Assembly (NCBI GenBank): GCA_964504025.1
Contig: CAZDCO010000017.1
Span: forward strand, 1-28,028
Direction: 5' to 3'
From: Scatosoma sp964504025
Lineage (GTDB): Bacteria > Bacillota > Clostridia > Christensenellales > Borkfalkiaceae
Length of the DNA stretch: 28,028 bases
Both the position numbers and the translations under genes were made by a program. A model generated the notes under the pieces. The model saw only the letters and a list, made by a program, of their open reading frames with translations. It made no database searches and was not told where the DNA came from. Of this stretch, positions 4,879 to 13,666 are shown in pieces. Within the stretch, counting starts at the first letter, position 1. Every line of letters begins with the position of its first letter.

Positions 4879-6399
4879 TTATAAGATTTCCAAATTCTTA
4901 CGGAACGCACGCTTAAATTCCATTCCCGCGTTCTCCGCATCGCGAATTTCCAACGCCGCGTCGCCCGTCAATTCCGTTTTCAAAATGACGGAATCTCCCA
5001 AGACGTCGCAATTTACGCCGCCAACGACGCCGCATTGCGTTCTATCCAAACTTTCGGCGATACGCAACAGCACGCCCAACTTCTTCACGGCGTCCAGATC
5101 CTCTTCCAGCACCAAATCTTTATATTTTTGCCATTCGAGCATCGGCACATCTTCACAGTTATGACAACCTGCCACGAACGCCGCCAACACGATCTCGCGG
5201 TGCGTCGCCCCGAAGATGGACGCGTTCAGGATCATATAACAGCTGTGTCTTGCGTGGTTGTAATATTTCACTTCTCGACCGCAATCGTGCAAGCAAGCCG
5301 CAATCTTCAACACTTTGAGGTATTGACGGGGGAATTTATGCAACACGCGCAGTTGCTTGAACAGCTGCACGGACAGTTGCATCACGTGTTCCACGTGCTT
5401 CTCGTCGCAACCGTAATACTTGACGAGGGTACTCAAACTGTATCCGAGTACGTCGGCAACCGGTTTCTCCACGGTAATCGGCAACGCCTGATTGATCATC
5501 AAGCCCTCGCGCAGTCCGCTCGCGGAAATGGTAAACTTCTCCGCGTGGATATGATCGATAAACGCCTTCACGATTGCCATTGCCGCAGGCATAATGTCCG
5601 CGCGCGACGGGGAAAGCCCTTTGATCTTCTTGCGCTTGTCCACGTCCAACGCCTTCATCATATCGTATACGCCCGTGAAATCGTCCGCTTCCATTTGATA
5701 GTTATGCGGATTGTCCAACGGGTACTTTCTCACGAGTTTCGTGATCTTGAACAAGTTTCTGAACGAGCCGCCCACGCCGATCATTTGCGTTTCGGGATCG
5801 AGTTCGGACAACCAGGGCAACTTTTTCAGTTGTTCGGCGAAGAACTCCTCCACGTGCGCCGCCGCCTCTTGGGGAGTCGCGTCGCCGGAGAACAAATCGG
5901 TCAACGTAACCGCGCCGAACGGCAACGTAGCGTAGTTCAACAGGTTTCTACGGTTGTAGTGGATAATCTTCGTGCTGCCGCCGCCGATTTCCAAAATCAA
6001 GCCCTTGGGAATATCCATCGAATTGATTACGCCGCGATAGACGAGGATCGCCTCTTCTTCTTCGGACAACACTTTGATGGTAATGTTACACGACACCTGA
6101 ATTTCGTCCAAGAACGAGCGTTGATTTTTTGCACGACGAACCGCCGCCGTTCCCACGGCGATGATCCGTTCCACGCCGTTCGCGTCGCATAATTTTTTGA
6201 ACATCTTTAACGTCTTGATCGTTTCCGCAATGCGTTGCGGTTTCAAGAACCCGTCCCTGTCCATATCCTGTCCGAGCCGAACGCTTTCTTTCAGCTCGTC
6301 CACCACCATAAAATGCCCGTCCGCGAACATGTCCACGATCAACAGTCGGGCGGTGTTAGAACCTAAATCGATAATACCTATTTTTTCCACGTCAATCAC
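4879..6399 (-). CDS. Ppx/GppA-family phosphatase with HD-type C-terminal domain
   Basis: 506 residues. Exopolyphosphatase/guanosine-pentaphosphatase family: removes phosphate from polyphosphate and/or converts pppGpp to ppGpp. The N-terminal ASKHA domain shows DLGSNTARLL (11-20), the Glu-rich segment LSEEEEAI (111-118) that carries the catalytic Glu of the family, and LEIGGGSTK (136-144). A C-terminal HD-like domain begins near 310, with LHDCGRE (His371-Asp372) and several further His residues. Two GTG starts are possible (6399 and 6390); 6399 is preferred because AAGGA lies 6 bases upstream. Polyphosphate versus pppGpp preference cannot be told from sequence. Confidence 0.88.
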   Translation of the reverse strand: MIDVEKIGIIDLGSNTARLLIVDMFADGHFMVVDELKESVRLGQDMDRDGFLKPQRIAETIKTLKMFKKLCDANGVERIIAVGTAAVRRAKNQRSFLDEIQVSCNITIKVLSEEEEAILVYRGVINSMDIPKGLILEIGGGSTKIIHYNRRNLLNYATLPFGAVTLTDLFSGDATPQEAAAHVEEFFAEQLKKLPWLSELDPETQMIGVGGSFRNLFKITKLVRKYPLDNPHNYQMEADDFTGVYDMMKALDVDKRKKIKGLSPSRADIMPAAMAIVKAFIDHIHAEKFTISASGLREGLMINQALPITVEKPVADVLGYSLSTLVKYYGCDEKHVEHVMQLSVQLFKQLRVLHKFPRQYLKVLKIAACLHDCGREVKYYNHARHSCYMILNASIFGATHREIVLAAFVAGCHNCEDVPMLEWQKYKDLVLEEDLDAVKKLGVLLRIAESLDRTQCGVVGGVNCDVLGDSVILKTELTGDAALEIRDAENAGMEFKRAFRKNLEIL

Positions 6400-6597
6400 C
6401 TTTTTTCCTTGCGTATCCGCCTTTTCGCCTCTCGAAAAAGCACCTAAGCCTGTCTTGCCTTATATTTCCTCAACTTGCAAGCGCAGCGTCGCCGTTGCAA
6501 CGCTACGCGACAATTCTTCTTTCCGTACCGAGCGCACCGCGACGCCTATCCGACGGCGTACGGAGTACGAGAGTACACTTTGCTCGATTTTTCCCAT

Positions 6598-6626
6598 AGT
6601 TTAACACATAAAACCCGTTTTGTAAA
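6598..6626 (-). promoter_or_regulatory. Probable promoter of the ppx gene
   Basis: In minus sense TTTACA (6626-6621), 17-base spacer, TAAACT (6603-6598), backed by T-rich tracts at 6631-6673. The leader would be about 190 nt and includes a possible long hairpin with CCGTAC/GTACGG ends (about 6526-6566). Confidence 0.55.
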
Positions 6627-6630
6627 TACC

Positions 6631-6673
6631 TTTTTTGAAATTTTTTTGTTTTTTTGACAATTTTTTTCATTTT
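6631..6673. other. Phased A/T-tracts upstream of the ppx promoter
   Basis: T-runs at 6631-6636, 6641-6647, 6649-6655, 6661-6667 and 6671-6673, spaced 8 to 12 bases, begin 5 bases upstream of the minus-strand -35. The layout is the same as at 3029-3065. Confidence 0.5.
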
Positions 6674-6713
6674 CGATAATTTCCGTCCGCTTTTTTGTGC
6701 AAAACGCCCGTCG

Positions 6714-6751
6714 CAAAAAAAGCAAGGAACGGACGAACTCCGCTCCCTGCT
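6714..6751 (-). terminator. Terminator of the TauE/SafE gene pair
   Basis: A 13-bp stem (6739-6751 with 6721-6733, two G-U pairs) around a 5-base loop is followed in minus sense by seven U (A-run 6714-6720). Confidence 0.9.
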
Positions 6752-6791
6752 TTTCCGCTCTAAAATCTTCGTGCGTTTTGTCCAACGCTTT

Positions 6792-7163
6792 TTATGTCTT
6801 TTTCTTCCCAAATATGCTCGTCAATTCGTACGCGGCAAGCCCGATCAGGAACGCGCCGAACCCCTTTTTCAGCGTCGCGGACGGCAAGTACGCCGCCAAC
6901 ACCGCACCCGCGCCGCCCACGACGAGCGCAGGCAGCACGATCCACCCTAAACCCGTCGTTTTCAACAGTCCTTTTTGCCCGTGTTTCCGCAGCGCGAAAG
7001 CGCTCATCGGCAGGAAGGAAAAGAGATTGGCGCATTGCGCCACCCGTTGTTCCACACCGCCGAAAAAGAGCAATAGCGGAATCGTCAGCGTGCCGCCGCC
7101 CATGCCCATTCCGGCAGGAATACCGCCGATCAGCCCCAACGCCAAGTATAGATAAAACCGCAT
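6792..7163 (-). CDS. Half-size TauE/SafE transporter subunit (second of pair)
   Basis: 123 residues. About four hydrophobic segments, with the glycine-rich signature GMGMGGGTLTIPLLL near the N-terminus that marks one DUF81 repeat. Family members export sulfite or other organic sulfur anions and normally have two such repeats in about 250 residues; this protein has one. Start at ATG 7163 is fixed by AAGGAGGG (7171-7178), 7 bases upstream; longer upstream frames are unlikely. The stop of the partner gene is 17 bases upstream, so the two are probably translated together and may form a heterodimer. Substrate unknown. Confidence 0.78.
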   Translation of the reverse strand: MRFYLYLALGLIGGIPAGMGMGGGTLTIPLLLFFGGVEQRVAQCANLFSFLPMSAFALRKHGQKGLLKTTGLGWIVLPALVVGGAGAVLAAYLPSATLKKGFGAFLIGLAAYELTSIFGKKKT

Positions 7164-7179
7164 ACAACCGCCCTCCTTT

Positions 7180-7563
7180 TCAGCGAAAAAACAGCAGGAA
7201 CGCGCCTGCGAAAATTTGCAAACACGCAAAGCAAATTCGCACCGCTTTTTCGGGCAATTTGTCCAACAGCCACGCCCCGATCGAACCGCCGCACGTTACC
7301 CCGACGGCGGTGGGAATCAGCACCGAAAACCGACACCAACCGTACGCGCAATAGAGTATAAACGAAAAGAGGGACACGGGCAAAATCACCAAAATCGCCG
7401 TCGCGTGCGCCTCCTTTTGTTCGTACCCGTTCCGCAACAAAGTAGGCACGGCGAGCATACCGCCCCCACCGCCGAACAGACTGTTCGCCGCGCCTACGGC
7501 GCAACCGCAAAGCACGCGCCGCAACGAAAGCAGCTGTCGCGCAAAAAACGACTTCCCGTTCAT
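7180..7563 (-). CDS. Half-size TauE/SafE transporter subunit (first of pair)
   Basis: 127 residues with one DUF81-type repeat: GAANSLFGGGGGMLAVP (about 24-40), then hydrophobic segments around 54-71, 81-97 and 109-126. It pairs with the gene at 6792-7163; together they match the length of one classical TauE/SafE protein. AAAGGAGG lies about 12 bases before the ATG, and a GGGGAG even closer. The gene is divergent from the large lipoprotein gene at 7782. Both halves carry the Gly motif and complete starts and stops, so this looks like a genuine two-gene system, not a frameshift in one gene. Confidence 0.78.
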   Translation of the reverse strand: MNGKSFFARQLLSLRRVLCGCAVGAANSLFGGGGGMLAVPTLLRNGYEQKEAHATAILVILPVSLFSFILYCAYGWCRFSVLIPTAVGVTCGGSIGAWLLDKLPEKAVRICFACLQIFAGAFLLFFR

Positions 7564-7655
7564 TCTCCCCGTTCTCCTCCTTTCTCTTCCCCTCGTATTT
7601 TGCGTATTTTTTTCCGTTTTATCAAACTTTTTCTACGATTTACCGCCGTAAACGC

Positions 7656-7684
7656 TTGCCAAGAATGGCATTTTGTATTAAAAT
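7656..7684 (+). promoter_or_regulatory. Probable promoter of the large lipoprotein gene
   Basis: TTGCCA (7656-7661), 17-base spacer, TAAAAT (7679-7684). This predicts a leader of about 90 bases that includes a TATA-rich segment (7700-7715), which could itself hold an alternative -10. Confidence 0.5.
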
Positions 7685-7781
7685 AGAATAGCGTGGTATT
7701 TTATAAGTATATAAGACACACACGCGCGTAGGAACGGACGATTTTTTCTCCGTTCGTAGCAAATAGAACAAAGGTGGTTGT

Positions 7782-10700
7782 ATGAAAAATAACGACAGCT
7801 CTCGCAAGACGAAATTTCTTGCATTACTCTTATCCGTATTGATGTGCTCGTCCGTTACCGCGCTTGCCGCATGTAACGCGGACGACTCGTCCTCTTCTTC
7901 GACGTCCTCGTCCAGCAGCTCCTCCTCGTCCGCCGAGGAAGAAAAGACGGACGCGGAAAAGAATTATCTCGTCCAAAACCCCAACTTTGCCAAAGTTGCG
8001 GACGCAAATATGAAATATTTCAGCACCACGGTCGATTCGTGGACGCGCGCGGCGTACTCCGCTTCGACGGGCACGGCGCAAGCTTCGCAATCTGCCAGCG
8101 GTATCGTCGACACGTCCGACGCCGCTTGGACTTCCATGACGACGAACGCCGTCGAGAACGTGAAAAACCTCACCGAAGCACAGGCGAAAGATCGGTGGAG
8201 CACGATGACGTTGAAGGACAAGCTCGCCTATTACGAAGCTTGGGAAGACGCCAACGAAGACGACGACAAAAAGTTGACGGGGCTCAGCTTTTACGAATCG
8301 GTTACGATCGACGAGGAAGATCTCCCCGATTGCGCTAACCCCAAAACGCACCACGCGGATACGTCGGCGGACGGCTACGACAGCAAAGTATTGATGATCC
8401 ATAACGATTACGATACGACGAACTATCACAAGCAAGGCACGGCGCAAAAATATACCTCGTCCTCTACCGTAACGGTAGCGGCAGGCACGGCGGCACGGCT
8501 TTCCCTGTGGGTAAAGACGGCAGATCTCCGTTCCGCTTCGTCGGATAACGCCGAAAATGGTCAAGAAGCCGTGGATAAGGGCGCGTATATTCGCCTTTCG
8601 CATACGGTCGGCGGCAAGACGTTAGAACCGTTAGAGGTGAAGAACATCAACACCGACGGCTACACCGATCACAACGGTTGGAAGCAATACACCTTCTATA
8701 TCCAAGGCTCGTCCTTCGCTTCCACCACCCTCACCCTCGAACTCGGTTTGGGACAATCGGGCGGTACGAATATGAACGAATACGTCAACGGCTACGCCTT
8801 CTTCGACGATATCGAATGTAAGACGATCACGTTGGACGAATATTCCGCGGACACGACTTCCCTTACGGAATACACGCTCACGCACACGGCGGCAGGCTCG
8901 AAAACGGTCAACGCCTACCGCGAATCCGACGTGAACTTCGCAATGAACCTTTCGGGCAGCGCGTTCACCGACAACGACTATTTGAACGGCGCGTTCACCT
9001 ACGAATATACGACGCAAAAAAATACGACGGACGGCGTATTTACGGCGGTTAAGAACGGCGCGACGGGTATCGCGAACCCTGCGAACGCGAAGAAACCCGT
9101 AGCACTCGGCACGCTGATCGACGGCTCGAACGACGTGGCGACGGTATACGCCAACGCGGCGGAACTCGCTTCCACTACGAATCGTTATCTGAAAGCCGTT
9201 TACGAAAACTACTTGCAAGACAACGCGTTGATCGAAAGCAAGAGCTTCTCGTTGCTGTTCTCGTCGGAGGGTGCGCCCCTCACGGCAAAGAATGACGCAA
9301 CCTTCTCCGTGAACGAAGGCGACTACCTCGCGATCTCCTTCTACGTCAAGACGAGTGCTATGAATGGCACGGCAGGCGCGACGGTTACGCTGAAAGATGC
9401 AAGCGGCAAGACGATCTCCACGTTAGAATCGATCGACACCACGACGGTAGACACGAACGAGGCGACCGACGGTTGGCAACGTTGCTTCTTCTTCGTAGAA
9501 GCGAAGAAAGCGGAAACGTTGTCCGTTACGTTGCAACTCGGTCCTACGACGCTGATCAACACAACGCAAGACGCGTATAAACCGGGCTACGCGGCGTTCA
9601 CCAACTTCACCACGCACACCTTCGCCAACGACGACGAATTTGCTTTGGCAACGGACGGCACGTACGCGAAGAAAGTTACGGTTTCGGACGAAGAAATCGA
9701 TCCCAGCGGCAAATTCGACGATGTCGCAGCCGTTTCCGACATCGAAACGAACTACGGCACGCCGAAAAATTACACCCTCTACAAGGGCGGCGATAAACCT
9801 GCTCCCACGACGGAAAACGCAACCGCAGGTCTGTTAAATCAAAAATATAAAGAAGAGTACAAAACCGCAGGACTGTTGACGCAACTCGGCGCGACGGGCA
9901 CGACTGCCGAAGAACAATGGAACAGCGTGTTCTCCAACGGTTTGTGGGGCACGGCGAACCAACCCCTCGTCCTCTTCAACGGCGAGTACGCAACCGCTTC
10001 CTACGGCTTCGTAGGCAAATCGCAAACGATCCCCTCCGATTCGTATCAATCGATCGCGATGCGTTTGAAAGTGAGTGCGGGCGCGAAGGCGTACGTCTAC
10101 CTCATCGACACGGACGACGACTCGTTCAATAACAGCCTGTCCGTTTCCCGTAACGTTACCTATTGGTACGACGACGACGGCAACGTTTGCGCGAGCGATC
10201 CCTCGGCAAGCGGCTTCCGCGATAAGGATATCGCACTCTTCCGTCAATCGAACGGCTTATATAAAGTCAACCCCTCTTGGTGGAAGACGCTCGGCACGAC
10301 GGAGTCCGTTCCCAACGGCTATTACGCAAACTTGCAAGCGTTCGGCACGCCCGACGCGAACGACAACTTGCGCCTCGCCGACGGCTTCACCGCGTACGAC
10401 TATATGGACAAGTGGCAACACGAGGGCAACAACGGTATCGCGTTCTACTGCTATAACGCCGAAAACATGACTGCGTACTCCGATCAAGGCAAGAAAACCC
10501 AAGTTACGGACTTCTCGAAGTTGACGGGCTTGACGGCGCGTTACGAAGCGCACGAAGCGAAGAAACTTTGCGTGGAAATCAACGGCGACGGCAGCTGGAA
10601 AGACGTTAAGTTCTTCCTCAAAACGGGCGCGACGGCAAAGAATTACCGTTTGGAAATTTGGTGCGGCAACCGTAACGACGCAACCGCGAACGGCACGGCG

Positions 10701-11213
10701 ACGACGGCGTACGTCATTGCCGATTCGTACGACATCGGTACGTTGGACGCGGACACCTACAAGAACAACCTTGCGGAACGCGAGGACGAAACGGCGAACG
10801 CCGACACGTTCAAGAGTACGTTCACCTTCTTCGATACGGCGAAATTCTTGCGCTACAACAAGGAATTAGACTTGCAGGGCGTAGGCAACTCGTACGACGA
10901 ATATAAGCAATCGAACTACGAAGAAGACGTCGTTTACCTCTACTATCAAGACGACGCGACGTACGAAACGTACGCGAACTTCTCGCTCGCCGACACGTCG
11001 GTGGACACCGACGCCGTAGACGACGATACGACGGAAGACGATACCGATTCGACGACGACGTCCGAATTGAACCCTTGGCTGTTGGCAAGCTCGATCATCG
11101 TAGCCGCCGTACTGCTGCTCGCGATCATTTCGTTGGTCGTTCGTAAAGCGTTGGTTCGCGCGCGTAAAAACCGCCGCGTTGCACCGACGAAGTCGAACAA
11201 GAACGACAAATAA
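7782..11213 (+). CDS. Large surface lipoprotein with C-terminal membrane anchor
   Basis: 1143 residues, no named family recognised. A signal peptide (residues 10-30) ends in the lipobox LAAC with Cys31 as lipidation site; a Ser-rich linker (36-50) and an acidic stretch follow. The long ectodomain holds several beta-rich modules resembling jelly-roll or carbohydrate-binding folds, near residues 225-350, 505-615, 750-800 and 925-990, each with a strand of the type W..Y.F.. and a T.TL.L.LG element. An Asp/Thr-rich linker (about 1070-1098) leads to one hydrophobic helix (about 1102-1124) and a basic tail of about 20 residues. It therefore has two membrane attachments. Binding of glycans or other surface ligands is inference. 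AAAGGTGG precedes the ATG. It is a single-gene unit with its own promoter and terminator. Confidence 0.85.
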   Translation: MKNNDSSRKTKFLALLLSVLMCSSVTALAACNADDSSSSSTSSSSSSSSSAEEEKTDAEKNYLVQNPNFAKVADANMKYFSTTVDSWTRAAYSASTGTAQASQSASGIVDTSDAAWTSMTTNAVENVKNLTEAQAKDRWSTMTLKDKLAYYEAWEDANEDDDKKLTGLSFYESVTIDEEDLPDCANPKTHHADTSADGYDSKVLMIHNDYDTTNYHKQGTAQKYTSSSTVTVAAGTAARLSLWVKTADLRSASSDNAENGQEAVDKGAYIRLSHTVGGKTLEPLEVKNINTDGYTDHNGWKQYTFYIQGSSFASTTLTLELGLGQSGGTNMNEYVNGYAFFDDIECKTITLDEYSADTTSLTEYTLTHTAAGSKTVNAYRESDVNFAMNLSGSAFTDNDYLNGAFTYEYTTQKNTTDGVFTAVKNGATGIANPANAKKPVALGTLIDGSNDVATVYANAAELASTTNRYLKAVYENYLQDNALIESKSFSLLFSSEGAPLTAKNDATFSVNEGDYLAISFYVKTSAMNGTAGATVTLKDASGKTISTLESIDTTTVDTNEATDGWQRCFFFVEAKKAETLSVTLQLGPTTLINTTQDAYKPGYAAFTNFTTHTFANDDEFALATDGTYAKKVTVSDEEIDPSGKFDDVAAVSDIETNYGTPKNYTLYKGGDKPAPTTENATAGLLNQKYKEEYKTAGLLTQLGATGTTAEEQWNSVFSNGLWGTANQPLVLFNGEYATASYGFVGKSQTIPSDSYQSIAMRLKVSAGAKAYVYLIDTDDDSFNNSLSVSRNVTYWYDDDGNVCASDPSASGFRDKDIALFRQSNGLYKVNPSWWKTLGTTESVPNGYYANLQAFGTPDANDNLRLADGFTAYDYMDKWQHEGNNGIAFYCYNAENMTAYSDQGKKTQVTDFSKLTGLTARYEAHEAKKLCVEINGDGSWKDVKFFLKTGATAKNYRLEIWCGNRNDATANGTATTAYVIADSYDIGTLDADTYKNNLAEREDETANADTFKSTFTFFDTAKFLRYNKELDLQGVGNSYDEYKQSNYEEDVVYLYYQDDATYETYANFSLADTSVDTDAVDDDTTEDDTDSTTTSELNPWLLASSIIVAAVLLLAIISLVVRKALVRARKNRRVAPTKSNKNDK

Positions 11214-11228
11214 TCGGTAAAACGGAAT

Positions 11229-11270
11229 AAAAAAAGAAAAGGCGCGGTATCGCAAGATACCGCGCTTCTT
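11229..11270. terminator. Bidirectional terminator, lipoprotein and rRNA methylase genes
   Basis: GCGCGGTATC (11242-11251), GCAA loop, GATACCGCGC (11256-11265), a perfect 10-bp stem. TTCTTTT follows on plus and an A-run (11229-11240) precedes it, so it can stop transcription from both convergent genes. Confidence 0.92.
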
Positions 11271-11331
11271 TTGCGCCTATTATCCAAACGCTGCCCTGCC
11301 TATACTCGGCAAGACGGCGTTTTACGCTTTT

Positions 11332-12639
11332 TCATTTCACTTTACGCAAGCCTTTGGGAAAATGATTTTTCACCACGCCGTTGACCGTCTTTCCCAGCCC
11401 CAGCGCGTACCCCTCTACGCATACCAAGCACCAACCGTTCTCCCCCTCCCATTCGATCGTTTCGCCGCGCAAATATTTCTCCACGCGCTCGTCCATCAAA
11501 GGCAAGTCCACGACGCGCCGACACTCCTCTGCGCGCGCACACGCCGCCAACGAATGGTTCGGCTCGAATCGCCCGTTTTTCAGCTCACCCAAACGCACGC
11601 CTGCGCGCAGGACGTGCAACGCCGAAAAATCGAACGCGCCGTCGGGCAAGTCGTACAACACGCCGCTCGCCTCGTGCAACCGCCGCGCGAACGGACGGAC
11701 GAAAAACTCCCGTTCAAAATCGCGATAGGCTTTTTCCGTCGCACGCGAACAACAAAGTTTTTTCTCCCGTATGGGCAAGTGCGGTTCGTCTTCGGAAATC
11801 TTTTCTAAAACCGCCGAAAAATGCCCTTCGCCGCGCACACGGTGCGGATACAACTTCTCCGTCGATACCAGCCGCATTTGCGGATTTTCGCGTAAATACG
11901 CTTCGATTTGCCCCTCGTCCTCTTCACGGGAAAAGGTGCAAGTCGAATAGACGAGCCTGCCGCCGGCGCGCAGCATTACCGTCGCCGAGCGTAAAATATT
12001 CGCCTGTCGCGCCGCGCACAGCGCGACATTGTCCTCGCTCCATTCCACCAACGCCTCGTCCGCGTTCTTTTTGAACATTCCTTCCCCCGAACAGGGCGCG
12101 TCCACGACGATCTTATCGAAATAGCCGCCGAGGATCGGGGCAAGTTCTTCGGGCATCGCGTTGCATACGATTGCGTTCCGCACCCCCATGCGTTCGATAT
12201 TTTGCGACAAAATTTTCGCGCGCGACGGGATCGGTTCGTTGACGACGAGTATACCCTCGCCGCCCATTGCCGCGGCAAGTTGCGTGGCTTTACCGCCGGG
12301 CGCGGAACAAAGATCGAGTACGCGCTCGCCCCCCTTGGCTTCCGCTTTCGGTGCGACGGACATGGCGGACGGCTCTTGCGAATAGAACGCGCCTGCAAAA
12401 TGCAGCGGCGACGCTCCCAACTTCTCCCCGTGCGTATAATAGCCGTTTTCCGCCCAAGTAATCGGCTCGTCCAAGAAGGGTAAAACGGCTTTCAACGCGT
12501 ACACGTCCCCCTTCAACGGGTTCAAACGCACCCCTTTGACGGGCGGTTGATCGTAGGTAGTAAAAAACGCTTCCCATTCCGTTTCGGGAAGCTGTTTTTT
12601 CATACGCTCTATAAAATTTTGAGGTATTCTTTCGTTCAT
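11332..12639 (-). CDS. RsmB/RsmF-type 16S rRNA m5C methyltransferase
   Basis: 435 residues. NOL1/NOP2/Sun family: transfers methyl from S-adenosylmethionine to C5 of cytosine in rRNA. SAM motif DLCSAPGGKATQ (109-120); DAPCSGEGMF with Cys183 and YSTCTFSREEDE with Cys234 are the two cysteines used in release and catalysis. The region after about residue 290 fits the C-terminal RNA-binding part of RsmF/YebU-like proteins. The start is taken at ATG 12639; longer frames would overlap the upstream exonuclease gene, whose stop is only 5 bases away, indicating co-transcription. No strong ribosome binding site of its own is visible, so translational coupling is likely. Exact target cytosine is unknown. 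Confidence 0.9.
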   Translation of the reverse strand: MNERIPQNFIERMKKQLPETEWEAFFTTYDQPPVKGVRLNPLKGDVYALKAVLPFLDEPITWAENGYYTHGEKLGASPLHFAGAFYSQEPSAMSVAPKAEAKGGERVLDLCSAPGGKATQLAAAMGGEGILVVNEPIPSRAKILSQNIERMGVRNAIVCNAMPEELAPILGGYFDKIVVDAPCSGEGMFKKNADEALVEWSEDNVALCAARQANILRSATVMLRAGGRLVYSTCTFSREEDEGQIEAYLRENPQMRLVSTEKLYPHRVRGEGHFSAVLEKISEDEPHLPIREKKLCCSRATEKAYRDFEREFFVRPFARRLHEASGVLYDLPDGAFDFSALHVLRAGVRLGELKNGRFEPNHSLAACARAEECRRVVDLPLMDERVEKYLRGETIEWEGENGWCLVCVEGYALGLGKTVNGVVKNHFPKGLRKVK

Positions 12640-12644
12640 AGCCC

Positions 12645-13604
12645 TTACACCCGACGCAAATACGCCTCGAAATCTTCGCTCGTAAACACGCGCGCGCCGC
12701 GCGCCTCCGCCGACTGCCTGCGCAGTCCGCCCTCGTTCTCCAAACAGACGTACACGTCGCACTCCTCCGCGCGGAAGGTACAAAACGCCGCCTCTTCAAA
12801 CGCCGCGGTCAATAGCCGCTTGGCAAGCGGAGTTTGCAACTCCAACGCGTGCGAAAAACATACGAGTTGATTTTTCAACTTGCCCTCTTTGGCGCGTTTC
12901 CGCTTCTCGCGATCGGCAAAGATATGGAACTCCACGCGCAACCGTTCGCGCTCTTCCTTTTGTCTTTCCTTTTCCTTGCGGTAGGCGATAAACGCCGCCG
13001 AGTTGCTTTGCGTAATTTCGTAATTTTCAATTTTTCCCACGGTAACGGAGTACTTTTTCAACAACTCCGTAAAGGTAACGCCCGATTCGGCGCACATCGC
13101 TTCGGCAATCCGCATCGTCGCGTACGCGTCGTCCACGGCGCGGTGGGGGGTAAATTGGACGCCCAAGTCGTTCGCGATCGTTTCCAAACCGAACTGACGG
13201 GAAAAATCACCGATCTTGTTCATATACACGAACTGCGTATCGGCGAAGGAGAACTTGAACGAGGGCAAAGAGAAGCGTTTGCTCTCCAAATTCAAATACT
13301 TCACGTCGTTCATCACGGCGTGCCCGACGACGAGGGTGTTCTCGTCCTGCAACAGCGCATATATCTTCTCCGCGCGCTCCACGAACGTGGGATACGTCTT
13401 GAACTCTTCGTATTTATACGGCAAAACCAAGCCTTGCGTACCGCGGCGATCTGTCAAATGAAAATGCCCCTGCGGATTGATCAACAAGTCCTCTTTTTCC
13501 AAAATATGAAATTGTTCGTCCACGAGACAGTAGCCGAACGCACAAATTTTCGCCGCGTTTTTGGATACGCCTGCACATTCGATGTCAAAAAATAAATATT
13601 GCAT
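12645..13604 (-). CDS. DEDDh 3'-5' exonuclease with coiled coil and BRCT-like tail
   Basis: 319 residues. The first 170 are a DnaQ/PolC-epsilon type exonuclease domain with the full metal-binding set: Asp7 and Glu9 (FFDIECAG), Asp100 (GHAVMND) and His154/Asp159 (HRAVDD). A highly charged helix of about 210-242, rich in Lys, Arg and Glu, follows. Residues 247-319 resemble a BRCT domain: LVCFSHALE at the start, ECDVYVCLEN in the middle and the ending GARVFTSEDFEAYL. Such fusions suggest recruitment of the nuclease to DNA repair or replication partners. It is not part of PolC itself. The gene precedes the rRNA methylase by 5 bases; the serS terminator lies just upstream. BRCT assignment is by pattern. 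Confidence 0.85.
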   Translation of the reverse strand: MQYLFFDIECAGVSKNAAKICAFGYCLVDEQFHILEKEDLLINPQGHFHLTDRRGTQGLVLPYKYEEFKTYPTFVERAEKIYALLQDENTLVVGHAVMNDVKYLNLESKRFSLPSFKFSFADTQFVYMNKIGDFSRQFGLETIANDLGVQFTPHRAVDDAYATMRIAEAMCAESGVTFTELLKKYSVTVGKIENYEITQSNSAAFIAYRKEKERQKEERERLRVEFHIFADREKRKRAKEGKLKNQLVCFSHALELQTPLAKRLLTAAFEEAAFCTFRAEECDVYVCLENEGGLRRQSAEARGARVFTSEDFEAYLRRV

Positions 13605-13620
13605 GCTGCCCTATTTCTTG

Positions 13621-13646
13621 GAAAAAGACCGCGCGCGCGGTCTTTT
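13621..13646 (-). terminator. Terminator of serS
   Basis: In minus sense AAAAGACCGC (13646-13637), loop GCGC, GCGGTCTTTTT (13632-13622): a stem of about 10 bp that runs into a U-run. Confidence 0.88.
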
Positions 13647-13666
13647 CCTATCGATTCCTTTTTTCG

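Noticed and set aside
5035..6192. 385-codon open frame opposite the Ppx/GppA gene
   Set aside because: Shadow of the conserved minus-strand gene; no ribosome binding site and no recognisable protein features.
6654..6680. Plus-strand promoter TTGACA/GATAAT in the T-rich tract
   Set aside because: The spacer is 15 bases and no plus-strand gene follows; the T-rich array better explains the match.
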